Positions 1-8,698 of a stretch of DNA of 64,000 bases are shown here, one piece after another (position 1 is the first letter of the stretch; each line of letters opens with the position of its first letter). The stretch covers positions 1,116,001-1,180,000 of the forward strand of contig NZ_JBDPGJ010000002.1 of NCBI RefSeq assembly GCF_040839445.1. The letters run 5' to 3'. The notes under the pieces were generated by a model that had not been told where the DNA came from, did not search any database, and saw only the letters and a list, made by a program, of their open reading frames with translations. The position numbers were made by a program, and so were the translations under genes. Origin of the DNA: Aquibium pacificus. Lineage in GTDB: Bacteria > Pseudomonadota > Alphaproteobacteria > Rhizobiales > Rhizobiaceae.

Positions 1-83
1 CGCGGTTCCGCGAGCGCATATTCGGAGGGGTGACGCGGGCGATGGTCGAGCGGCCGAGCCTGCCCATCCTGATGGCGCGCTGA
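1..83 (+). CDS. Universal stress protein family, C-terminal end (partial)
   Basis: Frame 3 is open from the window edge to TGA at 81-83. It encodes a tail with the pattern Phe-Gly-Gly-Val-Thr-Arg ... Leu-Pro-Ile-Leu, which is how UspA-family domains usually end (the last helix and strand beside the ATP-binding site). Only about 26 residues are visible, so single or tandem domain structure cannot be judged. The position before a phasin and PHB synthase fits stress clusters induced at low oxygen. Confidence 0.6.
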   Translation, partial: RFRERIFGGVTRAMVERPSLPILMAR

Positions 84-119
84 TCGCCGTCCCTATTCTC
101 CCGCCGCCGGATCGGCCGG

Positions 120-133
120 TTGATCCCGATCAA
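120..133. promoter_or_regulatory. Perfect FNR/FixK-type box upstream of the phasin gene
   Basis: The 14 bases read TTGAT-CCCG-ATCAA, an exact match to the TTGAT-N4-ATCAA consensus of FNR/FixK/Anr regulators. The centre (126.5) is about 124 bases before the phasin ATG. That leaves room for a class II promoter starting near 168. This suggests low-oxygen activation of the phasin-PHB synthase genes. The site match is seen; its use is inferred. Confidence 0.6.
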
Positions 134-249
134 CACGGCCGATGCGGGATGGGTCCAGAGTGAAATTGCAGGGCGGACGCATGCGACCGACCTCGGTCTT
201 GGAATCGCCCTGCCGACGAAACGATAGAAAACCGAACAGGAGGCTTTCG

Positions 250-639
250 ATGACGAATTCGCTCGACCCGATTGGCGCTATGTTCCTGCAATCCTCTCCG
301 GCGCTCGCCAACGCGCAGAAGTTCTTCTTCGCCGCCGCCCGGCTCCAGGGCAATGCCCTGAAAGCCGGCCTGCGCTACAATATCGAGACGCTGGCCTTCC
401 TGAAGCAGCGGCTCGAGAAGGACATGAAGCTGGTGGACGATCTCGTCGCCTCGGACGGCTTCAAGGACGCCTTCGACATCTATGCCGGTTTCGTCGAGAA
501 CGCCGCGGCGGAGTATGCGGCGGAGAGCAGCAAGATCGCCGGCATCGGCTCCAGGATCGCTTCAGAGACCGCCAAGCGCGTGCGCGAGGAGGCCCAGGCC
601 TCGATCGACGACATGGCCGCCCAGACGGTTTCCGCGTGA
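250..639 (+). CDS. Phasin family protein
   Basis: This is a 129-residue protein of the phasin family, amphipathic proteins that coat polyhydroxyalkanoate granules and control their number and size. It is almost wholly helical and rich in Ala, Lys and Glu, with no signal peptide or membrane segment. The N-terminal Phe/Leu-rich part is followed by a helix typical of phasins. The ATG at 250 is chosen because AACAGGAGG lies just upstream; an in-frame codon further upstream has no such site. A PHB synthase gene follows 67 bases downstream, which supports the call, and a perfect FNR-type box lies upstream. Confidence 0.8.
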   Translation: MTNSLDPIGAMFLQSSPALANAQKFFFAAARLQGNALKAGLRYNIETLAFLKQRLEKDMKLVDDLVASDGFKDAFDIYAGFVENAAAEYAAESSKIAGIGSRIASETAKRVREEAQASIDDMAAQTVSA

Positions 640-706
640 CCGCCACGGCCTGAGCCGGCGCTGTCTGCTACGTAGGGTTCTCGCCTGGTTCGGAGGAAGA
701 CACCAC

Positions 707-2578
707 ATGCATCCCCGCGAGAAGCTCGGCAAGCGGGCGGGCGCCCCGCGCAGGACAAGAGCCGGAGCCCGGCTGACGCAGGTTCTTCCCCAGGTGGCGG
801 ATGCGCCGCATCGGGATATCCGCGCCGAATCTCAAACTGGACAGAGCGAGACGGTTGCTGACGACGGCTACAGGGATCTCGACCGTATCTATCATGCCTT
901 GCTCGCCGGACAAGGATTCGGCATTTCGCCCATCAGTCTTGCGAGCGCCTGGCAGGATTGGGCACTTCATCTGGCCCTGTCCCCCGGCAAGCGGCTCGAA
1001 CTGGCGGCCAAGGGGCTGGAGAAGGTCGAGCGGTTCCGCGGCTTCCTCGCCGCGTGCATGGCCGACGCGGCATCGAAGCCGGCCTGTATCACGCCCTTGC
1101 CTCAGGACAGACGGTTCGACCACCCCGGCTGGCAGGCGCCGCCGTTCAGCGCCCTCAGCCAATCCTTCCTGCTCTGGCAGCAATGGTGGCACAATGCGAC
1201 CACCGGCATGCCGGGCGTGGCGGCCAAGCACGAGCGCCTGGTGGAGTTCTATGGCCGCCAGTTCCTAGACATGGTGGCTCCGTCCAATTTTCCGGCAACG
1301 AACCCGGCCGTGATCGAGAAGACCGTCCGGGACCGGGGTGCCAACCTCGTGGCAGGGTTCCAGAATTGGCTCGCGGACTTCTATCGCCTGGCGGCCCAGC
1401 TTCCTCCCGAAGGGATCGAGGACTTCCGACCGGGGATCGAGCTCGCCGCCACGCCCGGCGAGGTCGTGTTCCGCAACGAACTGATGGAGCTCATCCAGTA
1501 CAGCCCGTCGACGGCCACGGTCCGGTCCGAACCCGTGCTCATCGTGCCCGCCTGGATTATGAAATATTACATCCTCGACCTGTCGCCAGGCAATTCGCTG
1601 ATCCGCTATCTGGTGGGGGAGGGGTTCACGGTGTTCTGCATCTCGTGGCGCAACCCGGGTCGCGAACAGCGCGACGTCGGGTTCGACGACTATCGCAGGC
1701 ACGGCGTCATGGCCGCCATCGATGCGGTCGAGGCGATTTCGGGCGATGGCCAGATGCACGCCGTCGGCTACTGTCTCGGCGGAACGCTGCTCTCGGTCGC
1801 GGCCGCGACCATGGCGCGGGACGGTGACACACGGTTGAAAACGCTGTCGCTGTTTGCCGCCCAGGTGGATTTCGACGAACCGGGCGAACTCGGCCTGTTC
1901 ATCGACGAGAGCCAAGTCGCCCTCATAGAGGACGTCATGTGGAAAGAGGGCTATCTGGACCAGCGCAGGATGGCCGGCGCCTTCCAGATGCTGCGCTCGC
2001 AGGACCTCGTCTGGTCGCGCATGGTGAGCGAATACCTGATGGGCGAGAAGCCGCGGATGAACGACCTGATGGCGTGGAATGCCGATGCCACGCGCATGCC
2101 CTATCGCATGCATTCGGAGTATCTGCGCCAGTTGTTCCTGGACAACGATCTTTCGCAGGGCCGCTTCCGCGTCGAGGGGCGTCCCGTTCATGTGGAGGAC
2201 ATCGCGGTTCCCGTCTTCGCCGTGGGCACGCAGACCGACCACGTCGCGCCCTGGCGTTCCGTGTTCAAGATCACCCACCTGTTCGACACCGACGTCGATT
2301 TCGTCCTGACGAATGGCGGTCACAATGCCGGCATCGTCGCCGAGCCCGGCCATCCGCACCGGCGTTATCAGCTGCTCCGCTACCGTCACGGCGACCCGCA
2401 TCCGGACCCTGCGAGCTGGACATCGGACGTGGCGGCCGTCGAGGGCTCATGGTGGCCGGCGTGGGCGACGTGGTTGCACGGACATTCTGGCGAGAACGTC
2501 GCGGCGCGGGTGGCGGGTGGCTCGCCGCTCTATCCGGCGATCTGCCACGCGCCGGGCACATACGTCCTCCAGAAGTGA
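707..2578 (+). CDS. phaC: Class I poly(3-hydroxyalkanoate) synthase
   Basis: This 623-residue protein polymerises (R)-3-hydroxyacyl-CoA into storage polyester at the granule surface. The N-terminal PhaC_N region (roughly 100-270, with the DRRFDHPGW-type segment) is followed by an alpha/beta hydrolase core. The lipase-like box Gly-Tyr-Cys-Leu-Gly-Gly places the nucleophile at Cys356, with Asp511 (Asp-His-Val-Ala-Pro-Trp) and His539 (Gly-Gly-His-Asn) as the other catalytic residues. Length suits class I synthases of about 600 residues. The ATG at 707 follows CGGAGGAAG. The first 60 residues are basic and poorly conserved. It is probably co-expressed with the phasin upstream. Confidence 0.93.
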   Translation: MHPREKLGKRAGAPRRTRAGARLTQVLPQVADAPHRDIRAESQTGQSETVADDGYRDLDRIYHALLAGQGFGISPISLASAWQDWALHLALSPGKRLELAAKGLEKVERFRGFLAACMADAASKPACITPLPQDRRFDHPGWQAPPFSALSQSFLLWQQWWHNATTGMPGVAAKHERLVEFYGRQFLDMVAPSNFPATNPAVIEKTVRDRGANLVAGFQNWLADFYRLAAQLPPEGIEDFRPGIELAATPGEVVFRNELMELIQYSPSTATVRSEPVLIVPAWIMKYYILDLSPGNSLIRYLVGEGFTVFCISWRNPGREQRDVGFDDYRRHGVMAAIDAVEAISGDGQMHAVGYCLGGTLLSVAAATMARDGDTRLKTLSLFAAQVDFDEPGELGLFIDESQVALIEDVMWKEGYLDQRRMAGAFQMLRSQDLVWSRMVSEYLMGEKPRMNDLMAWNADATRMPYRMHSEYLRQLFLDNDLSQGRFRVEGRPVHVEDIAVPVFAVGTQTDHVAPWRSVFKITHLFDTDVDFVLTNGGHNAGIVAEPGHPHRRYQLLRYRHGDPHPDPASWTSDVAAVEGSWWPAWATWLHGHSGENVAARVAGGSPLYPAICHAPGTYVLQK

Positions 2579-2628
2579 AGGTCGACGACCGGAACTTTCC
2601 CCCTGCGTTCGGCCGTTCGCCCCTGAAC

Positions 2629-2642
2629 TTGACCCGCGTCAA
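2629..2642. promoter_or_regulatory. FixK/FNR-like palindrome before the P-type ATPase gene
   Basis: The bases TTGA-CCCGCG-TCAA match the looser FixK2/CRP-FNR pattern TTGA-N6-TCAA. The palindrome ends 24 bases before the ATPase ATG at 2667. That is too close for a normal class II promoter unless the transcript begins near 2677 and is nearly leaderless, using the ATG at 2679. It could instead be a repression site or chance. It is listed because a perfect box lies at 120-133. Confidence 0.35.
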
Positions 2643-2666
2643 GGATCGGCGAAACGTCGAGGCGCT

Positions 2667-5324
2667 ATGGCTCCCCGCATGAACGCCGAGATCTATCCAG
2701 CATCGCCGCAACGCGGACTGTCACAAGCCGACGCCGGCGAGCGCCTCCGCGAACACGGACCGAACTCACTTCCCGAAGGCAGGCCGCCGTCGCTGGCCTC
2801 CGTGTTCTTACGTCAGTTCCTCAGCCCGCTGATATATATCCTGCTCGCCGCGGCGCTCGTCTCCATCGCTCTGAGCGATGTGAGGGATGCGATCTTCATC
2901 GGTATCGTCCTGCTCCTCAACGGTATCATCGGAACAGTTCAGGAATTTTCGGCCGGCCGCGCCGCCGCGGCGCTGCGCAGCCTGGAGCAGCCGCATGCGA
3001 CGGTCATCAGGGACGGCTTGCAGCGGGAGATCGATGCGCGCGATCTCGTCCCCGGCGATCTCGTGCTTCTCGAAGCCGGCAACCGCGTTCCGGCCGATGT
3101 GAGACTGCATTCGGCCGAAAACCTCCAGTGCGACGAATCGCTGCTGACGGGCGAGTCCCTCCCGGTGTCGAAGAAAATCGGCGAAATCGAAGAAAAAGGG
3201 GAGGGCACGCGCGCCTTCGCCGGCACCATGGTCACGCGCGGACGGGGACGGGGTGTCGTTTCCGCCACCGGCGCATCCACCGAGATCGGCAAAATTGCGG
3301 AGATGATCGCCACGCGATCCATCTCCCGGCCGCCGCTCATGGTTCGCCTGGACCGCTTCTCGCGCACCATCGCGATCACCGTCGGCGTGGCCATCGCCGC
3401 GCTCTTCGCGGTCGGCCTGCTGCGCGGCATGGGCTATCACGACCTTTTCCTGATGTCGGTCGGTCTGGCGGTCGCGGCGATCCCCGAAGGCCTGCCCGTC
3501 GCGATCTCGATCGCGCTCGCCATCGGCATGCGGCGGATGGCGCGCAGCAACGTGATCGTGCGGCGCATGGCCGCGATCGAGGCGCTGGGCTCCTGTACGA
3601 TCGTGGCCACGGACAAGACCGGCACGTTGACGATGAACGAGCTGACGGTCACCGAGGTGCGGCTGCCGGACGGTACGATCGTGACCTTCGAGACAGGCGA
3701 GGACCTTGAAGCCTGCGCGCTGCGTTCCCCGCATGTCGGAGACGAGCGCGCCGGCGAGCGGGCGGCCGAACTCCTGAAAGCCGCCGTGCTGCCGAATGAA
3801 GCCCTTCTCCGGCGCGAGGTGGACGGCTGGAAGGGCATGGGCGACACCGTCGACGTCGCTTTGCTCGCGGCCGCCAGGAAGGGCGGTCTGGCCAAGGAGA
3901 ACGTGCCGGAGCACGACCGTCTGATCGGGCGCATCCCGTACGAACCGGACCTGAAATACGCCGCCTCCTTTCACCAGGCCGAGGAAGATGTGCGCATCTT
4001 CGTCAAGGGTGCGCCCGAAACGCTGATCGACATGGCCAGCCGCATGGATCGCGACGGCGAAGCGGTCGCGATCGACCGAGACTCGCTCCTCGCCCAGAAG
4101 GAGGAACTCGCCGCGCGCGGGCTGCGCGTGCTTGCCTTCGCGGAGGGACGGATCGCGCGGCAGCCGAATGGAGACTATGGTCACGGCCATCTGGTCGATC
4201 TCGTCTTCCTCGGTCTGGCGGGAATGCAGGATCCGCTTCGCCCCGGCGTCACCGAGGCGATCGCGGCCTGCGCGGGGGCCGGCATCGAGGTCGCCATGGT
4301 CACGGGCGACGATCCCAGGACCGCGAGCGCGATCGCGCGGGACGCCGGCATTCCCTTCGAGGACGATCAGGTGGTTACGGGCCATGCCGTGCGCGACGCG
4401 GAGGCGAAGGGCGAAAGCGCACTGGACGATCTCACCCGCCGCGCCCGCATCTACGCGCGCGTCGAGCCTGCCCAGAAGCTCGCGATCGTGTTGTCCCTGG
4501 CCCGCAACGGCCACTTCGTGGCGGTCACCGGCGACGGTGTCAATGACGCGCCGGCCCTCAAGCACGCCCACGTCGGCGTCGCCATGGGCCGCAAGGGGAC
4601 GGACGTCGCGAAGGAAAGCGCCGACATCATCGTCACCGACGACAATTTCGCTTCCATCGTCGCGGGCATACGCGAGGGCCGCGTCTCATACGCCAACATC
4701 CGCAAGGTCGTGTTCCTGCTGGTCTCCACCGGCGCCGCCGAAATGGTGCTCTTCCTGCTGGCGATCCCGCTCGGCATGCCCCTGCCGCTGACGGCGGTTC
4801 AGCTGCTGTGGCTCAACCTCGTCACCAATGGTGTTCAGGACGTCGCCCTCGCCGCGGAGGGCGCGGAGGGTGACGAACTGTCGTATCCACCGCGGAGTCC
4901 GCGCGAACCGATCTTCAATCGCGTGATGCTGCGTCGCGTCCTGCATTCGACGATCGTCATGGGCGTCGGCGGCTTCGGCGTCTTCTGGTGGCTGCTCGCA
5001 AACGGCCATACCGAGTCGGAAGCGCGCAACCTTCTGCTCCTGTTGTTCGTGCTCTTCGAGAACGTCCAGACGTTCAACAGCCGATCCGAGCATCATTCGA
5101 TCTTTCGCCAGGGTCTCGTGCGCAACCCGTTCCTGGTCGTCGGTGTCGTCGGCGTACAGGCGCTGCACATCGCGGCCATGCACGTTCCCGTGCTGAGCGA
5201 CACGCTCGGCATCGCGCCCGTATCGCCGGCCCAGTGGAGCGTCCTCCTGCTGATCGCCGCCTCGCTCATCGTCGTCATGGAAATCGAGAAGCGGTGGGAC
5301 AAGCGTATGACGAAACTGCCTTAG
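2667..5324 (+). CDS. Cation-translocating P-type ATPase (type II, PMA1/SERCA-like)
   Basis: This 885-residue membrane pump uses ATP to move a cation, probably Ca2+, Mg2+ or another divalent ion; the substrate cannot be fixed from sequence. Order of parts: cytosolic N-terminal domain, membrane pair M1-M2, actuator domain with Thr-Gly-Glu-Ser, M3-M4 with Pro-Glu-Gly-Leu-Pro, phosphorylation motif DKTGT (Asp316), nucleotide-binding domain, hinge GDGVNDAP, and the C-terminal M5-M10 block. No heavy-metal-binding domain or CPx motif is present, which excludes type IB. The start at 2667 is the first ATG of the conserved region; Met at 2679 is an alternative. It follows phaC and precedes a lipoprotein hydrolase gene by 28 bases. 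Confidence 0.9.
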   Translation: MAPRMNAEIYPASPQRGLSQADAGERLREHGPNSLPEGRPPSLASVFLRQFLSPLIYILLAAALVSIALSDVRDAIFIGIVLLLNGIIGTVQEFSAGRAAAALRSLEQPHATVIRDGLQREIDARDLVPGDLVLLEAGNRVPADVRLHSAENLQCDESLLTGESLPVSKKIGEIEEKGEGTRAFAGTMVTRGRGRGVVSATGASTEIGKIAEMIATRSISRPPLMVRLDRFSRTIAITVGVAIAALFAVGLLRGMGYHDLFLMSVGLAVAAIPEGLPVAISIALAIGMRRMARSNVIVRRMAAIEALGSCTIVATDKTGTLTMNELTVTEVRLPDGTIVTFETGEDLEACALRSPHVGDERAGERAAELLKAAVLPNEALLRREVDGWKGMGDTVDVALLAAARKGGLAKENVPEHDRLIGRIPYEPDLKYAASFHQAEEDVRIFVKGAPETLIDMASRMDRDGEAVAIDRDSLLAQKEELAARGLRVLAFAEGRIARQPNGDYGHGHLVDLVFLGLAGMQDPLRPGVTEAIAACAGAGIEVAMVTGDDPRTASAIARDAGIPFEDDQVVTGHAVRDAEAKGESALDDLTRRARIYARVEPAQKLAIVLSLARNGHFVAVTGDGVNDAPALKHAHVGVAMGRKGTDVAKESADIIVTDDNFASIVAGIREGRVSYANIRKVVFLLVSTGAAEMVLFLLAIPLGMPLPLTAVQLLWLNLVTNGVQDVALAAEGAEGDELSYPPRSPREPIFNRVMLRRVLHSTIVMGVGGFGVFWWLLANGHTESEARNLLLLLFVLFENVQTFNSRSEHHSIFRQGLVRNPFLVVGVVGVQALHIAAMHVPVLSDTLGIAPVSPAQWSVLLLIAASLIVVMEIEKRWDKRMTKLP

Positions 5325-5352
5325 GGGTTGCAGGGATGGGCAGCGGCTGACC

Positions 5353-6267
5353 GTGGGAGACGTCAGTTTCTTCAATGGGCGAGGGATCGGTTCGCGGGCC
5401 GTCGTCGCGCTGTTGTCCTGCGGTCTCTCGATGGCCGGTTGCACGCACGTCCCGTCGAAAGATGGCCTGACGGCCGCGGCGGAGAAGGGCCCTTGCTGCG
5501 TCCACGTGGAACGCTATCCATCCTGGCTCGTCGCCATTGCGGAACCCGTGGCGCCGCTTGTCGGCCGGACCATCGCCCACGTTGTCTGGCGCGAGGGATA
5601 CCTGGCCGGCGAGGCGGAGAGGGAAATCCTCGCGCAACTGCGGCCGCTCGACGTCTTGCTCGTGAGTTCGAAGGGGCGATTATCCGGACACGTCATTCCC
5701 GGGCTCTTCGGCCACATGGCCGTCTATCTCGGCAACGAGGCCGAGTTGCGGGCGATGGGGGTCTGGAACGAGCCGTCCGTGCGCCGCCACCGCGACGCGA
5801 TCCGCGACGGCGCGACCGTGATCGAGTCCGACCACAAAGGGGTACACCTGTCGCGGCCGTCTCGCGTGCTGAACGGCGACCGGGTGGTGGTCCTTCGGCC
5901 GCGGCTTTCTTCTGCCGCCAGACGGCGGGTGCTGGAAGCGTTCTACGACCATCTTGGCGGCCGGTTCGACTTTCATTTCGACAGCGGGGACTCCGAGTGC
6001 GTCTACTGCGCGGAACTCATCGACCACGTGGCGCCCGAACTGCACCTGCCGCGTCGGATCGCCTACGGCCGCCAGACGATCATCCCTGACGACGCTGCGA
6101 TCCGTGCCGCGCGCGGCCTGATACCTTTCCACTTCCTTCTGTACGTCGAAGGAGACGGGAAGGGATCGCGCCGGAGCACACGCAGCAAGCTCATCTCCGA
6201 CATCGAGGCGGAGTGGTTGGGACGAGCGCTTGACGGAAATCAATCCGGTCCCCGCATTGCGTGGTAG
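5353..6267 (+). CDS. YiiX-like permuted NlpC/P60 family lipoprotein
   Basis: This 304-residue protein is a circularly permuted papain-like (NlpC/P60, YiiX type) hydrolase. His121 lies in Phe-Gly-His-Met-Ala-Val-Tyr-Leu-Gly and Cys219 in Val-Tyr-Cys-Ala-Glu-Leu-Ile, the His-before-Cys order of the permuted clade. The N terminus looks like a lipoprotein signal, ending Met-Ala-Gly-Cys at residue 30, so it is probably membrane anchored in the periplasm. The GTG at 5353 keeps the signal complete; ATG 5431 would lose it. Family members act on peptidoglycan, amides or lipids. The substrate here is unknown. It probably shares a transcript with the ATPase. Confidence 0.7.
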   Translation: MGDVSFFNGRGIGSRAVVALLSCGLSMAGCTHVPSKDGLTAAAEKGPCCVHVERYPSWLVAIAEPVAPLVGRTIAHVVWREGYLAGEAEREILAQLRPLDVLLVSSKGRLSGHVIPGLFGHMAVYLGNEAELRAMGVWNEPSVRRHRDAIRDGATVIESDHKGVHLSRPSRVLNGDRVVVLRPRLSSAARRRVLEAFYDHLGGRFDFHFDSGDSECVYCAELIDHVAPELHLPRRIAYGRQTIIPDDAAIRAARGLIPFHFLLYVEGDGKGSRRSTRSKLISDIEAEWLGRALDGNQSGPRIAW

Positions 6268-6275
6268 TGTGGGTC

Positions 6276-6629
6276 ATGGTTCATCTTGCGCTAGAGACTC
6301 TCGGTCCCCGTTGCTCCGTCATGGGCGCCGTCCTGGCGTTGGCGTGGCTCCTTCCTTCTGCCGCGCTCGCCGAAGACCAGGTGGCTTATGGAAAGGCGCT
6401 AGTCGAGACGAACTGCGCCCGCTGCCATGCGGTGGGCACGACCGACGAAAGCACGCATCCCGAGGCTCCGCCCTTCCGAACCCTGTCGGAACGCTACCCG
6501 CTCGACGCGCTGGAAGAGGCCTTCGTGGAAGGGGTCTCGACCGGTCACCCCGACATGCCCGAATTCCAGGCATCGCCGGAGCAGATCGGCGCGATCATCG
6601 ACTACATGGACACGCTCCAGCCCGAGTGA
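6276..6629 (+). CDS. Periplasmic mono-haem c-type cytochrome
   Basis: This 117-residue protein has a signal peptide ending Ala-Leu-Ala before Glu-Asp-Gln, one haem-attachment site Cys-Ala-Arg-Cys-His, and a probable axial Met in Gly-His-Pro-Asp-Met-Pro. It is a small class I cytochrome c of about 95 mature residues that carries one electron in the periplasm. The start is uncertain: ATG 6276 gives a signal peptide with a basic residue, GTG 6261 would overlap the previous gene by 7 bases, and ATG 6321 lacks a positive N-region. The partner oxidase or dehydrogenase is not nearby. Its place at the end of the PHB/ATPase cluster suggests a shared low-oxygen role. Confidence 0.8.
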   Translation: MVHLALETLGPRCSVMGAVLALAWLLPSAALAEDQVAYGKALVETNCARCHAVGTTDESTHPEAPPFRTLSERYPLDALEEAFVEGVSTGHPDMPEFQASPEQIGAIIDYMDTLQPE

Positions 6630-6647
6630 GCCCGGACGACCGCCGCG

Positions 6648-7073
6648 TCAGCCGTTGCCTGCGCCGGAACGGGTCACGACCTCGCCGTCTTCCTTCTCGA
6701 AGCGGCCCACCGGGTCGGGCAGGATTTCGAGCACTTTCTCCGAGGGGCGGCAAAGCGTGGTCCCGAGCGGCGTCACGACGATCGGCCGGTTGATCAGGAT
6801 CGGGTGCTGCATCATGAAGTCGACGATCTGGTCGTCGCTCCATCTCGGATCGTCGAGCCCGAGTTCGTGATATGGCGTTCCCTTCTCGCGCAGGAGTTGG
6901 CGCGGCGTAATCCCCATCGCGGCGATGAGCTCGACCAGCCTCTCGCGCGAGGGCGGCGTCTTCAGGTACTCGATCACCTCCGGCTCCTCGCCCGACTGGC
7001 GGATCATGGAGAGCGTGTTGCGGGACGTCCCGCAGGCGGGATTGTGATAGATGGTGATCGTCGTGCCGCTCAT
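6648..7073 (-). CDS. arsC: Arsenate reductase, glutaredoxin-dependent ArsC/Spx family
   Basis: This 141-residue protein reduces arsenate to arsenite using glutathione and glutaredoxin. The N-terminal thioredoxin-like fold carries Asn-Pro-Ala-Cys14-Gly-Thr-Ser-Arg, the R773-type ArsC active site, and the segment Ile-Leu-Ile-Asn-Arg-Pro-Ile-Val matches the conserved arginine region of this family. It is the last gene of the ars operon; its ATG overlaps the stop of the ACR3 gene by four bases, so translation is probably coupled. The operon also encodes a second, unrelated arsenate reductase. Confidence 0.92.
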   Translation of the reverse strand: MSGTTITIYHNPACGTSRNTLSMIRQSGEEPEVIEYLKTPPSRERLVELIAAMGITPRQLLREKGTPYHELGLDDPRWSDDQIVDFMMQHPILINRPIVVTPLGTTLCRPSEKVLEILPDPVGRFEKEDGEVVTRSGAGNG

Positions 7074-8179
7074 GCCTTCGGGAACCAGTGTTGGGTGCGA
7101 TTTGCGAAGGCGACCAGCGACAGCATCACCGGAACCTCCACCAGGACGCCGACGACGGTGGCGAGCGCGGCGCCCGAGCTCAGTCCGAACAGGCTGATGG
7201 CCACCGCGACGGCGAGTTCGAAGAAGTTCGAGGTTCCGATCAGGGCGCAGGGCGCCGCGACGTTGAACGGCACTTTCCATGCCTTCGCCGCCGCATAGGC
7301 GATGAAAAAGATGCCGTAGGACTGGATCAGCAGCGGCACCGCGATAAGCACGATCAGCAGCGGATTGCCGGTGATGACGTTTCCCTGGAAGCCGAACAGG
7401 AGCACGACCGTCGCCAGCAGGCCGATCACGGACAGGGGCTTCAGGCGCCCGGTGAAGTCCGAGACTGCCGCCTCTGCCTTCGGACCGCCGCCGGCCCGGT
7501 CCAGCAGCCGCTTGCGGGTGAGCGCGCCGGCGATGAGCGGGATCACCACGTAGAGGGCGACCGACAGGAGCAGCGTCTCCCAGGGCACGGCGATGTCGGT
7601 CACGCCGAGCAGCAGCGCGACGATCGGAGCGAAGGCGAAGATCATGATGATGTCGTTCACCGAAACCTGCACCAGGGTGTAGTTGGGATCCCCCTTCGTC
7701 ATCTGGCTCCAGACGAACACCATCGCGGTGCAGGGTGCCGCGCCGAGCAGGATGAGACCCGCGATGTACTGCTGCGCATCGGCGGGCGCGATCCACGGCG
7801 CGAAGACGTATTCGAAGAACAGCACGCCCAGAGCGGCCATGGTGAACGGCTTGATCAGCCAGTTCACGACGATCGTCAGCACCAGTCCCTTGGGCCGGTC
7901 TCCGACATGACTGAGGCTGGCGAAGTCGACGTTGACCATCATCGGGAAGACCATCGCCCAGATGAGCACCGCGACCACGAGGTTGACCGACGCGAACTCC
8001 AGGCCAGCCAGGGTGCCGAACAGGCCGGGCAGCAGGTTGCCGAGAACGATGCCGGCCACGATGCACAGCGCCACCCAGGCCGAAAGCCATTTTTCGAAGA
8101 AGCCGATCCCGCCGGCCGCGGTCGAAGCGTCGAATGTCCGATCCGTCATGTCGCCGGTCGCCGTCCTGTCGTTGATCAT
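7070..8179 (-). CDS. acr3: Arsenite efflux permease ACR3 family
   Basis: This 369-residue inner-membrane protein exports arsenite driven by the proton gradient. About ten hydrophobic segments follow a short charged N terminus. The conserved Leu-Gly-Ala-Ala-Pro-Cys-Thr-Ala-Met-Val-Phe segment contains the Cys essential in ACR3 proteins. The ATG at 8179 is preferred to ATG 8149 because it overlaps the upstream arsenate reductase stop by four bases, the same coupling seen at its downstream end. The three structural genes are therefore one tightly packed unit. Confidence 0.93.
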   Translation of the reverse strand: MINDRTATGDMTDRTFDASTAAGGIGFFEKWLSAWVALCIVAGIVLGNLLPGLFGTLAGLEFASVNLVVAVLIWAMVFPMMVNVDFASLSHVGDRPKGLVLTIVVNWLIKPFTMAALGVLFFEYVFAPWIAPADAQQYIAGLILLGAAPCTAMVFVWSQMTKGDPNYTLVQVSVNDIIMIFAFAPIVALLLGVTDIAVPWETLLLSVALYVVIPLIAGALTRKRLLDRAGGGPKAEAAVSDFTGRLKPLSVIGLLATVVLLFGFQGNVITGNPLLIVLIAVPLLIQSYGIFFIAYAAAKAWKVPFNVAAPCALIGTSNFFELAVAVAISLFGLSSGAALATVVGVLVEVPVMLSLVAFANRTQHWFPKA

Positions 8180-8685
8180 CCCGCCTTCGGCAGGTTCCTA
8201 CCGATCTCGTCCAGCCGCTTCTGCAGCGCCAGGCGATCCAGCGAATTCATGGGAAGGCTGGTGAAGATCGAGATACGGTTGTTGAGCATGCGGTAGGCGT
8301 CGGCGAAGGCGAGGCGCTTCTCCGCCTCGGTCCCTTCCACCGCCGCCGGGTCGGGCACGCCCCAGTGCGCGGTCATGGGCTGGCCCGGCCACACCGGACA
8401 GGCCTCGTTGGCGGCGTTGTCGCAGACGGTGAAGACGAAGTTCATCTCCGGGGCGCCCGGCTGCGCGAACTCCTCCCAGTTCTTCGAGCGGGCGAACGAG
8501 GTGTCGTGGTTGAGGCTCTTCAGGAGGTCCAGCGAATAGGGATGCACCTCGCCTTTCGGCTGCGAACCAGCCGAGAAGGCCCTGAAGCGGCCCTGTCCGA
8601 CGCGATTGAGAATTGCCTCGGCGAGAATGGAGCGGGCCGAATTGCCGGTGCAGAGGAATAGCACGTTGTAGACTTGGTCGCTCAT
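8176..8685 (-). CDS. arsC: Arsenate reductase, low-molecular-weight phosphatase type
   Basis: This 169-residue protein belongs to the LMW-phosphatase-like (thioredoxin-linked) arsenate reductases. The P-loop Cys12-Thr-Gly-Asn-Ser-Ala-Arg18 is complete, and a later Cys pair in Val-Cys-Asp-Asn ... Ala-Cys-Pro-Val corresponds to the redox cysteines of this class. The segment around Asp-Pro-Ala supplies the catalytic acid. It is the first structural gene after arsR, 13 bases away. Having this enzyme and a glutaredoxin-type reductase in one operon means arsenate can be reduced from either thiol pool. Confidence 0.92.
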   Translation of the reverse strand: MSDQVYNVLFLCTGNSARSILAEAILNRVGQGRFRAFSAGSQPKGEVHPYSLDLLKSLNHDTSFARSKNWEEFAQPGAPEMNFVFTVCDNAANEACPVWPGQPMTAHWGVPDPAAVEGTEAEKRLAFADAYRMLNNRISIFTSLPMNSLDRLALQKRLDEIGRNLPKAG

Positions 8686-8698
8686 TGCGAAACTTTCC

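Noticed and set aside
2808..4571. A 587-residue minus-strand open frame opposite the P-type ATPase gene
   Set aside because: His/Arg/Asp-rich composition typical of antisense frames; the plus strand encodes a complete ATPase with all motifs.
6648..8090. A long minus-strand open frame that would fuse a 140-residue arsenate reductase to a 340-residue N-terminal part
   Set aside because: The N-terminal part is Arg/Gly-rich and is out of frame with the real ACR3 gene; ACR3 and ArsC are separate, overlapping genes with their own starts.
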